A stretch of DNA of 12,442 nt from Pseudomonadota bacterium (GTDB lineage Bacteria; Pseudomonadota; Alphaproteobacteria; Micropepsales; Micropepsaceae): NCBI GenBank assembly GCA_023427355.1, contig JAEZBK010000122.1, positions 1 through 12,442 of the forward strand, given 5' to 3'. The stretch's first letter is position 1. Each line of letters starts with the position of its first letter. Made by a program: the position numbers and the translations under genes. Of this stretch, positions 1 through 6,189 are shown one piece after another. The notes beneath the pieces were generated by a model. That model searched no databases and had not been told where the DNA came from. It saw only the letters and a program-made list of their open reading frames with translations.

Positions 1-759
1 ATCCACCACGATGACGTCACATTCGGCTTCGATGAGCCCCATGGCGCGGGCATAGCCGTCTTCGCCCACGCCGGTGGCGGCGGCGACGCGCAGGCGGCCC
101 ATGCCGTCCTTGCAGGCGTTGGGGAAAAGCTGGGCCTTCTCGATATCCTTGACGGTGATGAGGCCGACGCAGCGATAGGCGTCGTCCACCACGATGATCT
201 TTTCGATGCGGTGCTGGTGCAAAAGGCGCTTGGCTTCGTCTGGCTTGACGCCTTCCTTGACGGTGACGAGCCGGTCCTTGGTCATCAGTTCGGAGATCTG
301 CTGGCGCGGATCGGCGGCGAAGCGCACATCGCGGTTGGTGAGGATGCCCACCAGCTTGCCCGCGCCCTTGGCATCGGGATTTTCGACCACCGGCACGCCG
401 GAAATGCGATGGCGTTCCATCAGGGCCTTTGCCTCGGCCAGCGTCGCGCCCGGCTGGATGGTTACGGGGTTCACCACCATGCCGCTTTCGAAGCGCTTCA
501 CGCGGCGGACCTGTTCGGCCTGTTCCGAAATGCCGAGATTCTTATGGATCACGCCCATGCCGCCCGCCTGGGACATGGCGATGGCCAGGGGGGCTTCGGT
601 GACGGTATCCATCGCGGCGGACAGCAGCGGGATGCCCAGTTCGACCGAGCGGGTCAGGCGGGAGCGGGTATCGACCTGGGCGGGCAGGATTTCGGAGGCG
701 CCGGGCACCAGCAGGACATCGTCGAAGGTCAGGGCTTCGCGGATGGGGCTGGTCGTCAT
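1..759 (-). CDS. guaB: IMP dehydrogenase, N-terminal 253 residues (cut by window edge)
   Basis: IMP dehydrogenase oxidises IMP to XMP with NAD+, the first committed step of GMP synthesis in the cytoplasm. The visible 253 codons begin MTTSPIREALTFDDVLLVPG, the typical IMPDH N-terminus. They continue with the barrel segment LLSAAMDTVTEAPLAIAMSQ (about 45-65) and GGMGVIHKN. Two CBS domains then follow at about residues 95-150 (PVTIQPGATLAEAKALM, ISGVPVVEN) and 155-210 (LVTVKEGVKPDEAKRLL, IEKIIVVDD). The barrel resumes with the GVGEDGYARA and DVIVVD segments. The catalytic cysteine loop lies beyond the left edge, so the gene is partial here but shows no sign of damage. The start at 759 is supported by an AAGGAG ribosome site (complement of 767-772) 7 nt upstream. 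The gene is divergent from the DUF992 gene. Confidence 0.96.
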   Translation of the reverse strand, partial: MTTSPIREALTFDDVLLVPGASEILPAQVDTRSRLTRSVELGIPLLSAAMDTVTEAPLAIAMSQAGGMGVIHKNLGISEQAEQVRRVKRFESGMVVNPVTIQPGATLAEAKALMERHRISGVPVVENPDAKGAGKLVGILTNRDVRFAADPRQQISELMTKDRLVTVKEGVKPDEAKRLLHQHRIEKIIVVDDAYRCVGLITVKDIEKAQLFPNACKDGMGRLRVAAATGVGEDGYARAMGLIEAECDVIVVD

Positions 760-766
760 GCGGCGG

Positions 767-772
767 CTCCTT
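767..772 (-). promoter_or_regulatory. Ribosome binding site of guaB
   Basis: AAGGAG on the minus strand, 7 nt before the ATG at 759. It fixes the guaB start. Confidence 0.7.
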
Positions 773-807
773 AAGTCCGGACCGGCATCGCCGGTTGGAG
801 CGCCGAG

Positions 808-836
808 CCTGTACCAGCGAGGTTCCGTTTGTGCAA
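808..836 (-). promoter_or_regulatory. Weak candidate promoter for guaB
   Basis: On the minus strand, TTGCAC (836-831) and TACAGG (813-808) are separated by exactly 17 nt. They sit about 50-75 nt upstream of the guaB ATG and would give a leader of about 40 nt. Each box matches the sigma-70 consensus at only three of six bases, so this is a suggestion from spacing and position only. Confidence 0.25.
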
Positions 837-1064
837 GGCCGGGCGGCAAGGCCGGGAAAAATCCCCAGAAATCAAGCCGATTCGGCGGTTTGGCGCTTCC
901 GCTGCGGGCGGTGGCAAAAGCGGCTGGAACGATTTGGTTCCGCAAATATTCCCGCCCGGTGAGGCGCAACCGCTTTTGGGAGGTGACGTTCCCATCCCTC
1001 GAAAGGACCGGCAATTGCGCCGGCCCGGACGTGTTTGCCGCCGCTGTATGCGGAAGGGCGTGAT

Positions 1065-1070
1065 GAGGAG
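1065..1070 (+). promoter_or_regulatory. Ribosome binding site of the DUF992 gene
   Basis: GAGGAG, 7 nt before the ATG at 1078. It favours that start over the in-frame ATG at 1063, which itself overlaps this site. Confidence 0.6.
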
Positions 1071-1077
1071 ATTTGAT

Positions 1078-1554
1078 ATGAAGACCACCTTTGCCGTGAT
1101 GCTTGGCGTTGCCGCCACCGCCCTCACCCTTGGCGCTGCCCAGGCGCAGCCCGCCGGCGTGAAGGTCGGCACCCTGACCTGCGATGTCGCCGCCGGTGCG
1201 GGCTTTATCTTCGGATCGACCAAGGACCTGACCTGCTCCTATGAGCCGACCATGGCGCCGATGGAGCGCTATGCCGGCACCATCTCCAAGTGGGGCGTGG
1301 ATATCGGCTACACCGGCAAGGGCAAGCTGGTCTGGGCGGTCTTCGCCCCGGCGTCTGACGTGCGCCCCGGCGCGCTGGAAGGCGAATATGCCGGCGCCAC
1401 CGCGCAGGCGGCCGTCGGCGTGGGCCTGGGCGCCAATGCGCTGGTCGGCGGTTTCGACAAGTCGATCGCCCTGCAGCCGGTCAGCGTTTCGGGCACCACC
1501 GGCCTGAATGTGGCCGCGGGCATTGGCCAGATCAGCCTGAAGCAGGTTCGCTAA
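1078..1554 (+). CDS. DUF992 domain-containing exported protein
   Basis: A 158-residue protein of unknown function. Residues 1-24 form a clear signal peptide (MKTTFAVMLGVAATALTLGA ending in AAQAQ), so the mature protein should be periplasmic or surface-associated. The mature part follows the DUF992 pattern common in alphaproteobacteria: VGTLTCDVAAGAGFIFGS, then a second cysteine in LTCSYEP, ERYAGTISKWGVDIGYTG, LVWAVFAP, and a glycine-rich C-terminal half (AAVGVGLGANALVGG, SIALQPVSVSGTTGLNVAAG). The two cysteines could form a disulfide. The start at 1078 is chosen for GAGGAG at 1065-1070, 7 nt upstream. An in-frame ATG at 1063 would add MRRFD and cannot be excluded. The gene appears monocistronic and ends in a strong terminator. 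No biochemical role is known to me. Confidence 0.9.
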   Translation: MKTTFAVMLGVAATALTLGAAQAQPAGVKVGTLTCDVAAGAGFIFGSTKDLTCSYEPTMAPMERYAGTISKWGVDIGYTGKGKLVWAVFAPASDVRPGALEGEYAGATAQAAVGVGLGANALVGGFDKSIALQPVSVSGTTGLNVAAGIGQISLKQVR

Positions 1555-1569
1555 GGTTTGAGAGAATGG

Positions 1570-1602
1570 AAAAGGCCCCGGCATCGCGCCGGGGCCTTTT
1601 TT
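1570..1602 (+). terminator. Strong intrinsic terminator, probably bidirectional
   Basis: A 13-bp perfect stem, AAAAGGCCCCGGC (1570-1582) with GCCGGGGCCTTTT (1588-1600), closes a 5-nt loop and runs into six T (1597-1602) on the plus strand. It lies 15 nt after the DUF992 stop. The minus-strand reading ends in TTTT, and the tyrA stop codon (1602-1604) abuts the structure. It therefore probably ends both convergent transcripts. Confidence 0.9.
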
Positions 1603-2351
1603 CATGCCTGGGCGGTGCGCTCCAGCAGCGCGTGCACGCCGCTTTCCGCCTTTTCCAGCCGGGCGATGGTATCCTGGCAATAGGGATTGAAGGCGAAGAC
1701 ATCGCGGAAGAGTTCGGTGTCGCTCCGGACGCTTTCGACCGCATCCATCAGGAAGCCGAAGGACAGCGTGTCGATGTCGGTGCGGACAAATCCGCCCGCC
1801 GCGACCATCTGCGCGACATAGTGGGTGAGGAAGAGCGTTTGCGCCAGCATCTGGTCATGCGCCTGGGACGACATGGCCAGCACGTTGAGGCCCAGCCGCT
1901 TCAGCCAGTCCACCGAAGCCGCGAGGATTGCGGGCGGCAGGGTGTTTTCGGTGATGACCAGGCGCAGCCCTTCCAGCGTGCCGCCCTGCTTCTCGAAGCT
2001 GAAGGGGCCGAACATGGGATGGGTGGCGACCCAGGTGACGCCCTGCGCATGCTGCGCCAGGAGCCGCGCCGGATGTTCCTTCACCGTGTTCACATCCACC
2101 AGGATCGCGCCCGGCTTCAGCAGCGGCAGAACCTTCAGCAGCGTTTCCTCGAAAGCGCGGATGGAGACGGAAATGATCACCACGTCACACTGGCAGGTTT
2201 CGTCCAGCGTGAAGAAGCGCACGCCATCGGGCGTGGCGCGGCGGGCGAAGACGCGCACCGCGACATCGGGCGCGAAACGCCTTGCCAGGGTTTCGAGGAA
2301 GGCCCCGAAAGCGCCATGGCCGACAATGCCCAGGGTGCGCGGCGTGCTCAT
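1602..2351 (-). CDS. tyrA: Prephenate/arogenate dehydrogenase family protein
   Basis: A 249-residue NAD(P)-dependent dehydrogenase of the TyrA family, which makes tyrosine (or its precursor 4-hydroxyphenylpyruvate) from arogenate or prephenate. The N-terminal Rossmann motif is GHGAFG (11-16). The end of the second strand reads VFARR (34-38), with arginines where NAD-dependent enzymes usually have an acidic residue, so NADP is the likelier cofactor. VDVNTVKEHP (85-94) and the catalytic-loop motif THPMFGP with H111 are clear, followed by AHDQMLAQTLFLTHYVA (H165, H177) in the helical domain. From memory this set resembles plant-type arogenate dehydrogenases more than the classical bacterial enzyme, and there is no ACT or chorismate mutase domain. 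The start at 2351 puts the Rossmann motif close to the N-terminus; a 15-residue longer form (start 2396) would overlap rlmE. It is the last gene of the ppx-rlmE-tyrA series, 19 nt after rlmE. No strong ribosome site is seen. Confidence 0.88.
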   Translation of the reverse strand: MSTPRTLGIVGHGAFGAFLETLARRFAPDVAVRVFARRATPDGVRFFTLDETCQCDVVIISVSIRAFEETLLKVLPLLKPGAILVDVNTVKEHPARLLAQHAQGVTWVATHPMFGPFSFEKQGGTLEGLRLVITENTLPPAILAASVDWLKRLGLNVLAMSSQAHDQMLAQTLFLTHYVAQMVAAGGFVRTDIDTLSFGFLMDAVESVRSDTELFRDVFAFNPYCQDTIARLEKAESGVHALLERTAQA

Positions 2352-2370
2352 GCCGCTGCTATATCTGAGG

Positions 2371-3045
2371 TCACGGCTTGAAGCCAAGCGCGACAAGATA
2401 AAGCTCGACGGAATCGGCGCGGCTGGCGGGCGGCTTCACATGGCGCACCTCGCGGAAATGCTTCTTGATCCGCGCCAGAAGATCGCCGGTGGCGCCGCCC
2501 TGGAAGACCTTGCCGACAAAGGCGCCGCCGGGGCGCAGCGTATCCAGCGCCACTTCCAGCGCGATCTCGACCAGCGCGATGGTGCGGATATGATCGGTGG
2601 CGCGGTGGCCGGTGGTGGGCGCGGCCATGTCGGTCAGCACAAGATCGGCGGGGCCGCCCAGCGCGTCCTTCAGCAGCGCGGGCGTGGGCGCGTCGGTGAG
2701 GTCGGCCTGGAAAAAGGTGACGCCGGGAATGGGCTCGATCGCCAGCACATCGGCGGCGACCACGGTGGCGCCCTTGGCCACCGCCACCTGGCTCCAGCCG
2801 CCGGGGGCCGCGCCCAGGTCGAGCACCTTGGCGCCCTTTTTCAGGAAGCGGTATTTCTCGTCCAGCTCCACCAGCTTGAAGGCGGCGCGGCTGCGATAGC
2901 CCTTGCCGCGCGCGGCGGCGACATACGGATCGTTGAGCTGGCGCTGCAGCCATTGCCGCGAGGATGGCGTGAGCTTGCGGTTCTTCTTCACCTTCACGGG
3001 TTCGCGGCCGCGGCCCGAGGCGTCGCCGGTGCTGGATTTCTTCAT
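2371..3045 (-). CDS. rlmE: 23S rRNA (uridine-2552-2'-O)-methyltransferase RlmE/FtsJ
   Basis: A 224-residue SAM-dependent methyltransferase that 2'-O-methylates U2552 in the A-loop of 23S rRNA, a late step in large-subunit assembly. Residues 1-25 are a lysine/arginine-rich tail. The SAM motif is VLDLGAAPGGWSQ (74-86). The K-D-K-E catalytic tetrad of the family is intact: K57 (SRAAFKL), D139 (LTDMAAP), K179 (FVGKVFQG) and E214 (SVELY). The C-terminal portion (KPPASRADSVELYLVALGFK) matches the E. coli enzyme pattern. The start at 3045 is chosen because it lies 10 nt after the ppx stop; the longer in-frame reading upstream overlaps ppx and has unrelated residues. Co-transcription with ppx and tyrA is likely. 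Confidence 0.95.
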   Translation of the reverse strand: MKKSSTGDASGRGREPVKVKKNRKLTPSSRQWLQRQLNDPYVAAARGKGYRSRAAFKLVELDEKYRFLKKGAKVLDLGAAPGGWSQVAVAKGATVVAADVLAIEPIPGVTFFQADLTDAPTPALLKDALGGPADLVLTDMAAPTTGHRATDHIRTIALVEIALEVALDTLRPGGAFVGKVFQGGATGDLLARIKKHFREVRHVKPPASRADSVELYLVALGFKP

Positions 3046-3055
3046 GGCTGCTTTT

Positions 3056-4051
3056 TCATGGGAAGGACGACTGGCTGAACTGGCGCAACATGCCTTCGCG
3101 CAGGCCCCGGTCGGCGACGCGCAGCGCGGTGCTGGGCCAGGTATCGCAGATGGCGGCAAACAGGGCGCAGCCGGGCAGCATCAGGTCGGCGCGGTCGGTG
3201 CCGATGCTGCCGATGGCGGCAAGGCCCGCCTGGTCCATGCCCGCCAGGCGGTCGGCCACGGCGGCAAGGCTTGCGGTCTTGTGCCAGCTCGCATCCACCC
3301 GGGCGCGGATATAGCGCGGCAGGCCCAGCGCGATGGCGGCCAAGGTGGTGACGGTGCCCGACGTGCCCAGCAGATGTTCGGTGTCGGGATTGAAGTCGGG
3401 CATGGCCTGCGCCAGCGCGCCGAACTGTGCGCCCAGCATGGCGCGCATGCGGCGATAATCGGCCTCGTTCGCCGGGCGCTCGCGCTCGGACAGGGTGACA
3501 ACGCCCAGCGGCAGCGAGGCGGAGAACTGCTTGGTGACACGGCCGCCCGGCTGCCGCGCCAGGCGGATGATTTCGGTCGAGCCGCCGCCAATGTCGAACA
3601 CCAGCGCGCCTTTGTGCTTGCGCCCGATCAGCGGCGCGCAGCCCAGGGCGACGAGATCGGCTTCCTGTTCGGCGCTGATGACTTCCAGGTCGAGGCCGGT
3701 CTCGGCCTTCACGCGGACCAGCAGCGTGTCCACATTGGCGGCAAGGCGGGCGGCCTGGGTGGCGATGCAGCGCACCTGTGCGGCGCGCGCCTTGGCGATG
3801 CGGTCGGCGCAGATCTTGAGAGCCGCGACGGTGCGGGCGATGGCGGCGTCGGAAAGACGGCCCGTGGCTTCCACCCCCTCGCCCAGGCGCACGATGCGGG
3901 AAAAGGAATCCACCACCTTGAAGCCGCCGCGCCCGTCGAGCGTGGCGATCAGCAGGCGGCAATTGTTGGTCCCCAGGTCCAGGACGGCCATGGGGGCGCG
4001 GGCGCCGTGTCTTTTGTCTTGTATGGCGGCGTTCCCGCGATCCCCGAACAT
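3056..4051 (-). CDS. ppx: Ppx/GppA family phosphatase
   Basis: A 331-residue actin-like ATPase-fold phosphatase of the exopolyphosphatase / guanosine pentaphosphatase family, which acts on polyphosphate and/or pppGpp. Visible motifs are the phosphate-1 loop LDLGTNNCRLLIA (about 24-36), ATQAARLAAN (98-107), the catalytic-glutamate region ISAEQEADL (126-133) and the phosphate-2 loop FDIGGGSTEI (152-161), followed by LPLGVV and GTSGTVTTLAAI. It is about the length of the short alphaproteobacterial forms and lacks the C-terminal HD-like extension of long Ppx proteins. Start choice: the ATG at 4051 gives a basic N-terminal tail before the first strand. The ATG at 3991 begins directly at MAVLDLG and a TTG at 4060 is also possible; none has a good ribosome site. 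It heads the operon with rlmE and tyrA. Whether polyP or pppGpp is the substrate cannot be read from the sequence. Confidence 0.92.
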   Translation of the reverse strand: MFGDRGNAAIQDKRHGARAPMAVLDLGTNNCRLLIATLDGRGGFKVVDSFSRIVRLGEGVEATGRLSDAAIARTVAALKICADRIAKARAAQVRCIATQAARLAANVDTLLVRVKAETGLDLEVISAEQEADLVALGCAPLIGRKHKGALVFDIGGGSTEIIRLARQPGGRVTKQFSASLPLGVVTLSERERPANEADYRRMRAMLGAQFGALAQAMPDFNPDTEHLLGTSGTVTTLAAIALGLPRYIRARVDASWHKTASLAAVADRLAGMDQAGLAAIGSIGTDRADLMLPGCALFAAICDTWPSTALRVADRGLREGMLRQFSQSSFP

Positions 4052-4117
4052 TGGGGGCAAGGTAGCAGGTGGGAACCGGCAGGACCAAACGGTTCGGGCA
4101 AACGCCTGACCAAGCGC

Positions 4118-4146
4118 TTGAAAGGGCTGGAAGGCTGGTCTACACC
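4118..4146 (+). promoter_or_regulatory. Candidate promoter for tRNA-Gln
   Basis: TTGAAA (4118-4123) and TACACC (4141-4146) are separated by 17 nt. The second box sits in CTACACC, close to the alphaproteobacterial minus-10 form CTANAWC. The predicted start of transcription, around 4153, falls just before the mature tRNA 5' end at 4159. Confidence 0.5.
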
Positions 4147-4158
4147 CTCGCCCTCCGT

Positions 4159-4232
4159 TGGGGGATCGTCTAACGGTAGGACTGCAGACTCTGACTCTGC
4201 CTGTCTAGGTTCGAATCCTAGTCCCCCAGCCA
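4159..4232 (+). tRNA. tRNA-Gln (anticodon CTG)
   Basis: A full cloverleaf is visible. The acceptor stem is TGGGGGA (4159-4165) with TCCCCCA (4222-4228). The anticodon stem GCAGA/TCTGC encloses loop CTCTGAC, which gives anticodon CTG and reads CAG codons. The T arm is CTAGG TTCGAAT CCTAG. The discriminator is G4229, followed by an encoded CCA (4230-4232). The D-arm segment (CGTCTAACGGTAGGAC) is typical of glutamine tRNAs. No integrase or duplicated 3' end is nearby, so it is not evidently an integration site. Confidence 0.95.
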
Positions 4233-4254
4233 ATTTTCCTTATATCCCAGAGGC

Positions 4255-5079
4255 TTATATCCGGCCCGCCGCCGCGGCGGGCGCGGCCCAGCCGCCATCC
4301 TGGCGCAGGAAGGACCGGCCCGCCTCGGGCAGGAAGACGCCGCCGGGCGAGGCCGCCATCACGGTGACCTCGACGCGGTCGCGCGTCAGGGTCAGGAGGT
4401 TCCAGGCATTGGTTTCGCCGCGCTGGCGCGCGGAGGTGGCGGTGCCCGCCTGCACCAGCAGCACCCGGTTGTGCGCGCCATAGCGCGCCATGCCATGGGC
4501 AATGTGGGAATTGTGCAGGTGGCCGGCCAGGATCAGGTCCACGCCGCAGCGGGCGAAGGCTTCCATCGCCATGGCGGCGCGCCCGACAATGTCATTTTCC
4601 TGGTGCGGCGCGATCACGTCGAAGGGATGATGCGTCACCAGGATGCGCAAGCCCACTTGCGGATTCTGCTGCAGCCGGGCGCAGGCCTGTTCGACCTGAC
4701 GGCCATTGAGGCGGCCACCCTTGATGGTGAGGGATCGCGCGGTGCTGAGGCCCACCACCGCCATCTCGCCATCACAATGGAAGGGCACAAGCTCCGGCTC
4801 CACATGCGTGCGATAGCCGTGCAGCGGCCAGAGCCAGCGGGCGAGCAGATTGTCGAGCGGAACGTCATGGTTGCCCGGCACGACGATGCGCGGAAGCGCC
4901 AGCGTGTCGAGGAAGGCGCGCGCCTGGCGGAACTGGTGCGCGCGGGCGCGCTGGGTCAGATCGCCGGACACGACGAGGAGGTCGGGCCGCTGTGCCAAGA
5001 TCGAGTCGCGCAAGGGCCCCAGCACATCGGGCGAAAGCCGCCCGAAATGCAGGTCGGAGATGTGCGCGATCCGGCGCAT
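4255..5079 (-). CDS. Calcineurin-like metallophosphoesterase
   Basis: A 274-residue dinuclear metal phosphoesterase. The five metal-site blocks are present in order: DLH (D9, H11), GDLTQRA (D40), GNHD (N70, H71), VTHHP (H150) and GHLH (H187, H189). No signal peptide or membrane segment is seen, so it should be cytoplasmic. The family includes cyclic-nucleotide phosphodiesterases (CpdA-like, class III) and nucleotide or lipid phosphatases; the substrate cannot be decided here. The ATG at 5079 is chosen because it overlaps the stop of the upstream lipid-kinase gene as TGATG and begins directly with MRRIAHISDLHFG; a longer in-frame reading upstream only mirrors the kinase frame. The stop lies 22 bp from the 3' end of the convergent tRNA, with no clear terminator between them. 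Confidence 0.9.
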   Translation of the reverse strand: MRRIAHISDLHFGRLSPDVLGPLRDSILAQRPDLLVVSGDLTQRARAHQFRQARAFLDTLALPRIVVPGNHDVPLDNLLARWLWPLHGYRTHVEPELVPFHCDGEMAVVGLSTARSLTIKGGRLNGRQVEQACARLQQNPQVGLRILVTHHPFDVIAPHQENDIVGRAAMAMEAFARCGVDLILAGHLHNSHIAHGMARYGAHNRVLLVQAGTATSARQRGETNAWNLLTLTRDRVEVTVMAASPGGVFLPEAGRSFLRQDGGWAAPAAAAGRI

Positions 5080-6049
5080 CAGGCGGCGTCGCCGGGCGCG
5101 GGGCGCGGCACCAGAACCTGCAGCGCGCGCGGACGCACGCGATACCGAAGCGGCGTGTCCATCAGCGCGATCTCGCCATCGAAGGAGACGCGCACATGGC
5201 GGCGGCGCAGATGGATGGTGAAGGTGCCGGCTTCGAAACTGTGCCATTCCCGCGGATCGTGCCAGCCCAGCAGGGTGCGCAGCGCCAGCCAGAACAGGCG
5301 GGCGCGCCCCGCATTCGGTGCGCCATGGACCCACAGCGTTCCCGCATCGAGGCAGGCACGGCTGCCGACCTGGGGACCGGAACATTCATAGCGGTTGCCG
5401 ACAAAGACGAAGGGCGTCTTTTCGGTGATCGGCGCCTCGCCCGGCCTTTGCAGCGTGACATGCAGCCGCGAATAGCTGCGCAGCACATAGAGCGCCGCCT
5501 GGGCGAAGGCACGCCACTTCCCGGCGCCCTGCGCCTGGACATGGTCGCGTTCGCGCACGATGCGCGGATACATGCCGATGCTGGAATTGTTGAGGAAGAT
5601 CTGGCCGTTCACCTCGCCCACATCCACGGCGGCCGGCGTGCCGGTGAAGAGGTTTTCCACCGCCGCTTCCAGGTCCAGCGGGATGGCATTGTCCTTGGCG
5701 AAGTGATTGAGCGTGCCCAAGGCAGGACGCCCAGCGAAACGCCGCCCGCCATGGCCTCGGCCGCCACCGCGTTGACCGAGCCATCGCCGCCCGCCGCCAC
5801 CAGCGTGGTCGCGCCATCGGCAATCGCCTTGCGCGCCAGGGCGGCGATGTCGCTGCCGCCATGGGCGACCAGCAGCCGGGCCGGTGGGGTGCGATCCGCC
5901 AGGAGGCCGGCGAGCTGCTGTTCCAGCGCCTGCGCGGCCTGGGAGCGGGCACGGCCGTTGAGGATCACCGCCATCCAGCCCGGCGCGGCCGGTGTTTTGC
6001 GCGGAGGCGCGGACGCCTTGCGGGCGGGACTGTCATCGAGGGCGGTCAA
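5079..6049 (-). pseudogene. Diacylglycerol kinase family lipid kinase, broken by a one-base frameshift
   Basis: The two halves of one lipid kinase (DAGK catalytic domain family, ATP-dependent phosphorylation of a lipid or sphingoid substrate) lie in different frames. The N-terminal half (from about 6049 down to about 5722) has WMAVILNGRA and the nucleotide-binding AAGGDGSVNAVAAEAM and GVSLGVLP. Just after LP that frame turns into unrelated residues. The C-terminal half resumes at 5720 with LGTLNHFAKD and continues VDVGEVNGQIFLNNSSIGMYP, TPFVFVGN, SFDGEIALMDTPLRYRVRP and a normal end. The join LP/LGTLNHFAKD is the family motif, so exactly one base is missing between 5721 and 5720 (probably a C of a CCC run). 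Either the gene is inactivated or this is an assembly error. The N-terminal start is uncertain: TTG at 6049 or ATG at 5974. The intact C-terminal frame and its coupling to the phosphoesterase argue for recent damage or sequencing error. Confidence 0.85.
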
Positions 6050-6097
6050 GCGGGTGGACCAGGGGGTTGCGTAAGGAAAAGCGCCGCTTGCGCCCCG

Positions 6098-6134
6098 GTT
6101 CCCGGAGGGCCGGGCGGCGGCAAGGCCCGGGAAC
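6098..6134. repeat. Inverted repeat in the divergent lipid kinase / yfiR-like region
   Basis: GTTCCCGG (6098-6105) and CCGGGAAC (6127-6134) form a perfect 8-bp dyad around 21 nt that itself contains GGGCC/GGCCC pairs. It could be an operator or a leader hairpin. It has no T-run, so it is not a classical terminator. Confidence 0.4.
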
Positions 6135-6137
6135 TTT

Positions 6138-6160
6138 CAGGGAGCGGCGGCGTTTCCCTG
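6138..6160. repeat. Second inverted repeat upstream of the yfiR-like gene
   Basis: CAGGGA (6138-6143) and TCCCTG (6155-6160) form a 6-bp stem with an 11-nt loop. It lies 4 nt after the first dyad and 29 nt before the yfiR-like start. Confidence 0.3.
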
Positions 6161-6189
6161 CCCAAGGACGGGTGTATCCCGCTGTCCGC

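Larger units (their letters stand above)
760..1077. other. 318-bp divergent intergenic region between guaB and the DUF992 gene
   Basis: No convincing gene is seen; open frames across it lack a ribosome site and any recognisable protein. It contains several small inverted repeats: GGAAC/GTTCC (926-930, 937-941), TGGGA/TCCCA (977-981, 990-994), CCGGC/GCCGG (1008-1012, 1019-1023) and CCGC/GCGG (1041-1044, 1050-1053). If transcribed toward the DUF992 gene, the leader could fold into a series of hairpins. No known riboswitch class could be matched by eye. Confidence 0.5.

Noticed and set aside
1008..1062. Cobalamin or c-di-GMP riboswitch upstream of the DUF992 gene
   Set aside because: Only loose resemblance around GCGGAAGGGCG; the conserved core boxes of both classes could not be found.
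829..1077. 83-residue N-terminal extension of the DUF992 protein
   Set aside because: It would bury the signal peptide in the middle of the protein, and a good ribosome site exists at 1065-1070.
4159..4262. tRNA-Gln as an integration site, with the repeated CTTATATCC (4239-4247, 4254-4262) as att remnants
   Set aside because: The repeats are 9 bp, 15 bp apart, do not match the tRNA 3' end, and no integrase or foreign genes are nearby.
2903..4483. 526-codon plus-strand open frame opposite ppx and across the tRNA
   Set aside because: It runs through a tRNA gene and antisense to ppx with no family features.
5080..5385. Longer N-terminus for the metallophosphoesterase
   Set aside because: The extra stretch is a shadow of the lipid-kinase C-terminus; the TGATG overlap marks the start.
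5716..5726. Programmed minus-one frameshift in the lipid kinase
   Set aside because: The site CTG CCT TGG has no slippery heptamer of the X XXY YYZ type and I saw no obvious stimulatory stem-loop; the family is not known to use frameshifting.
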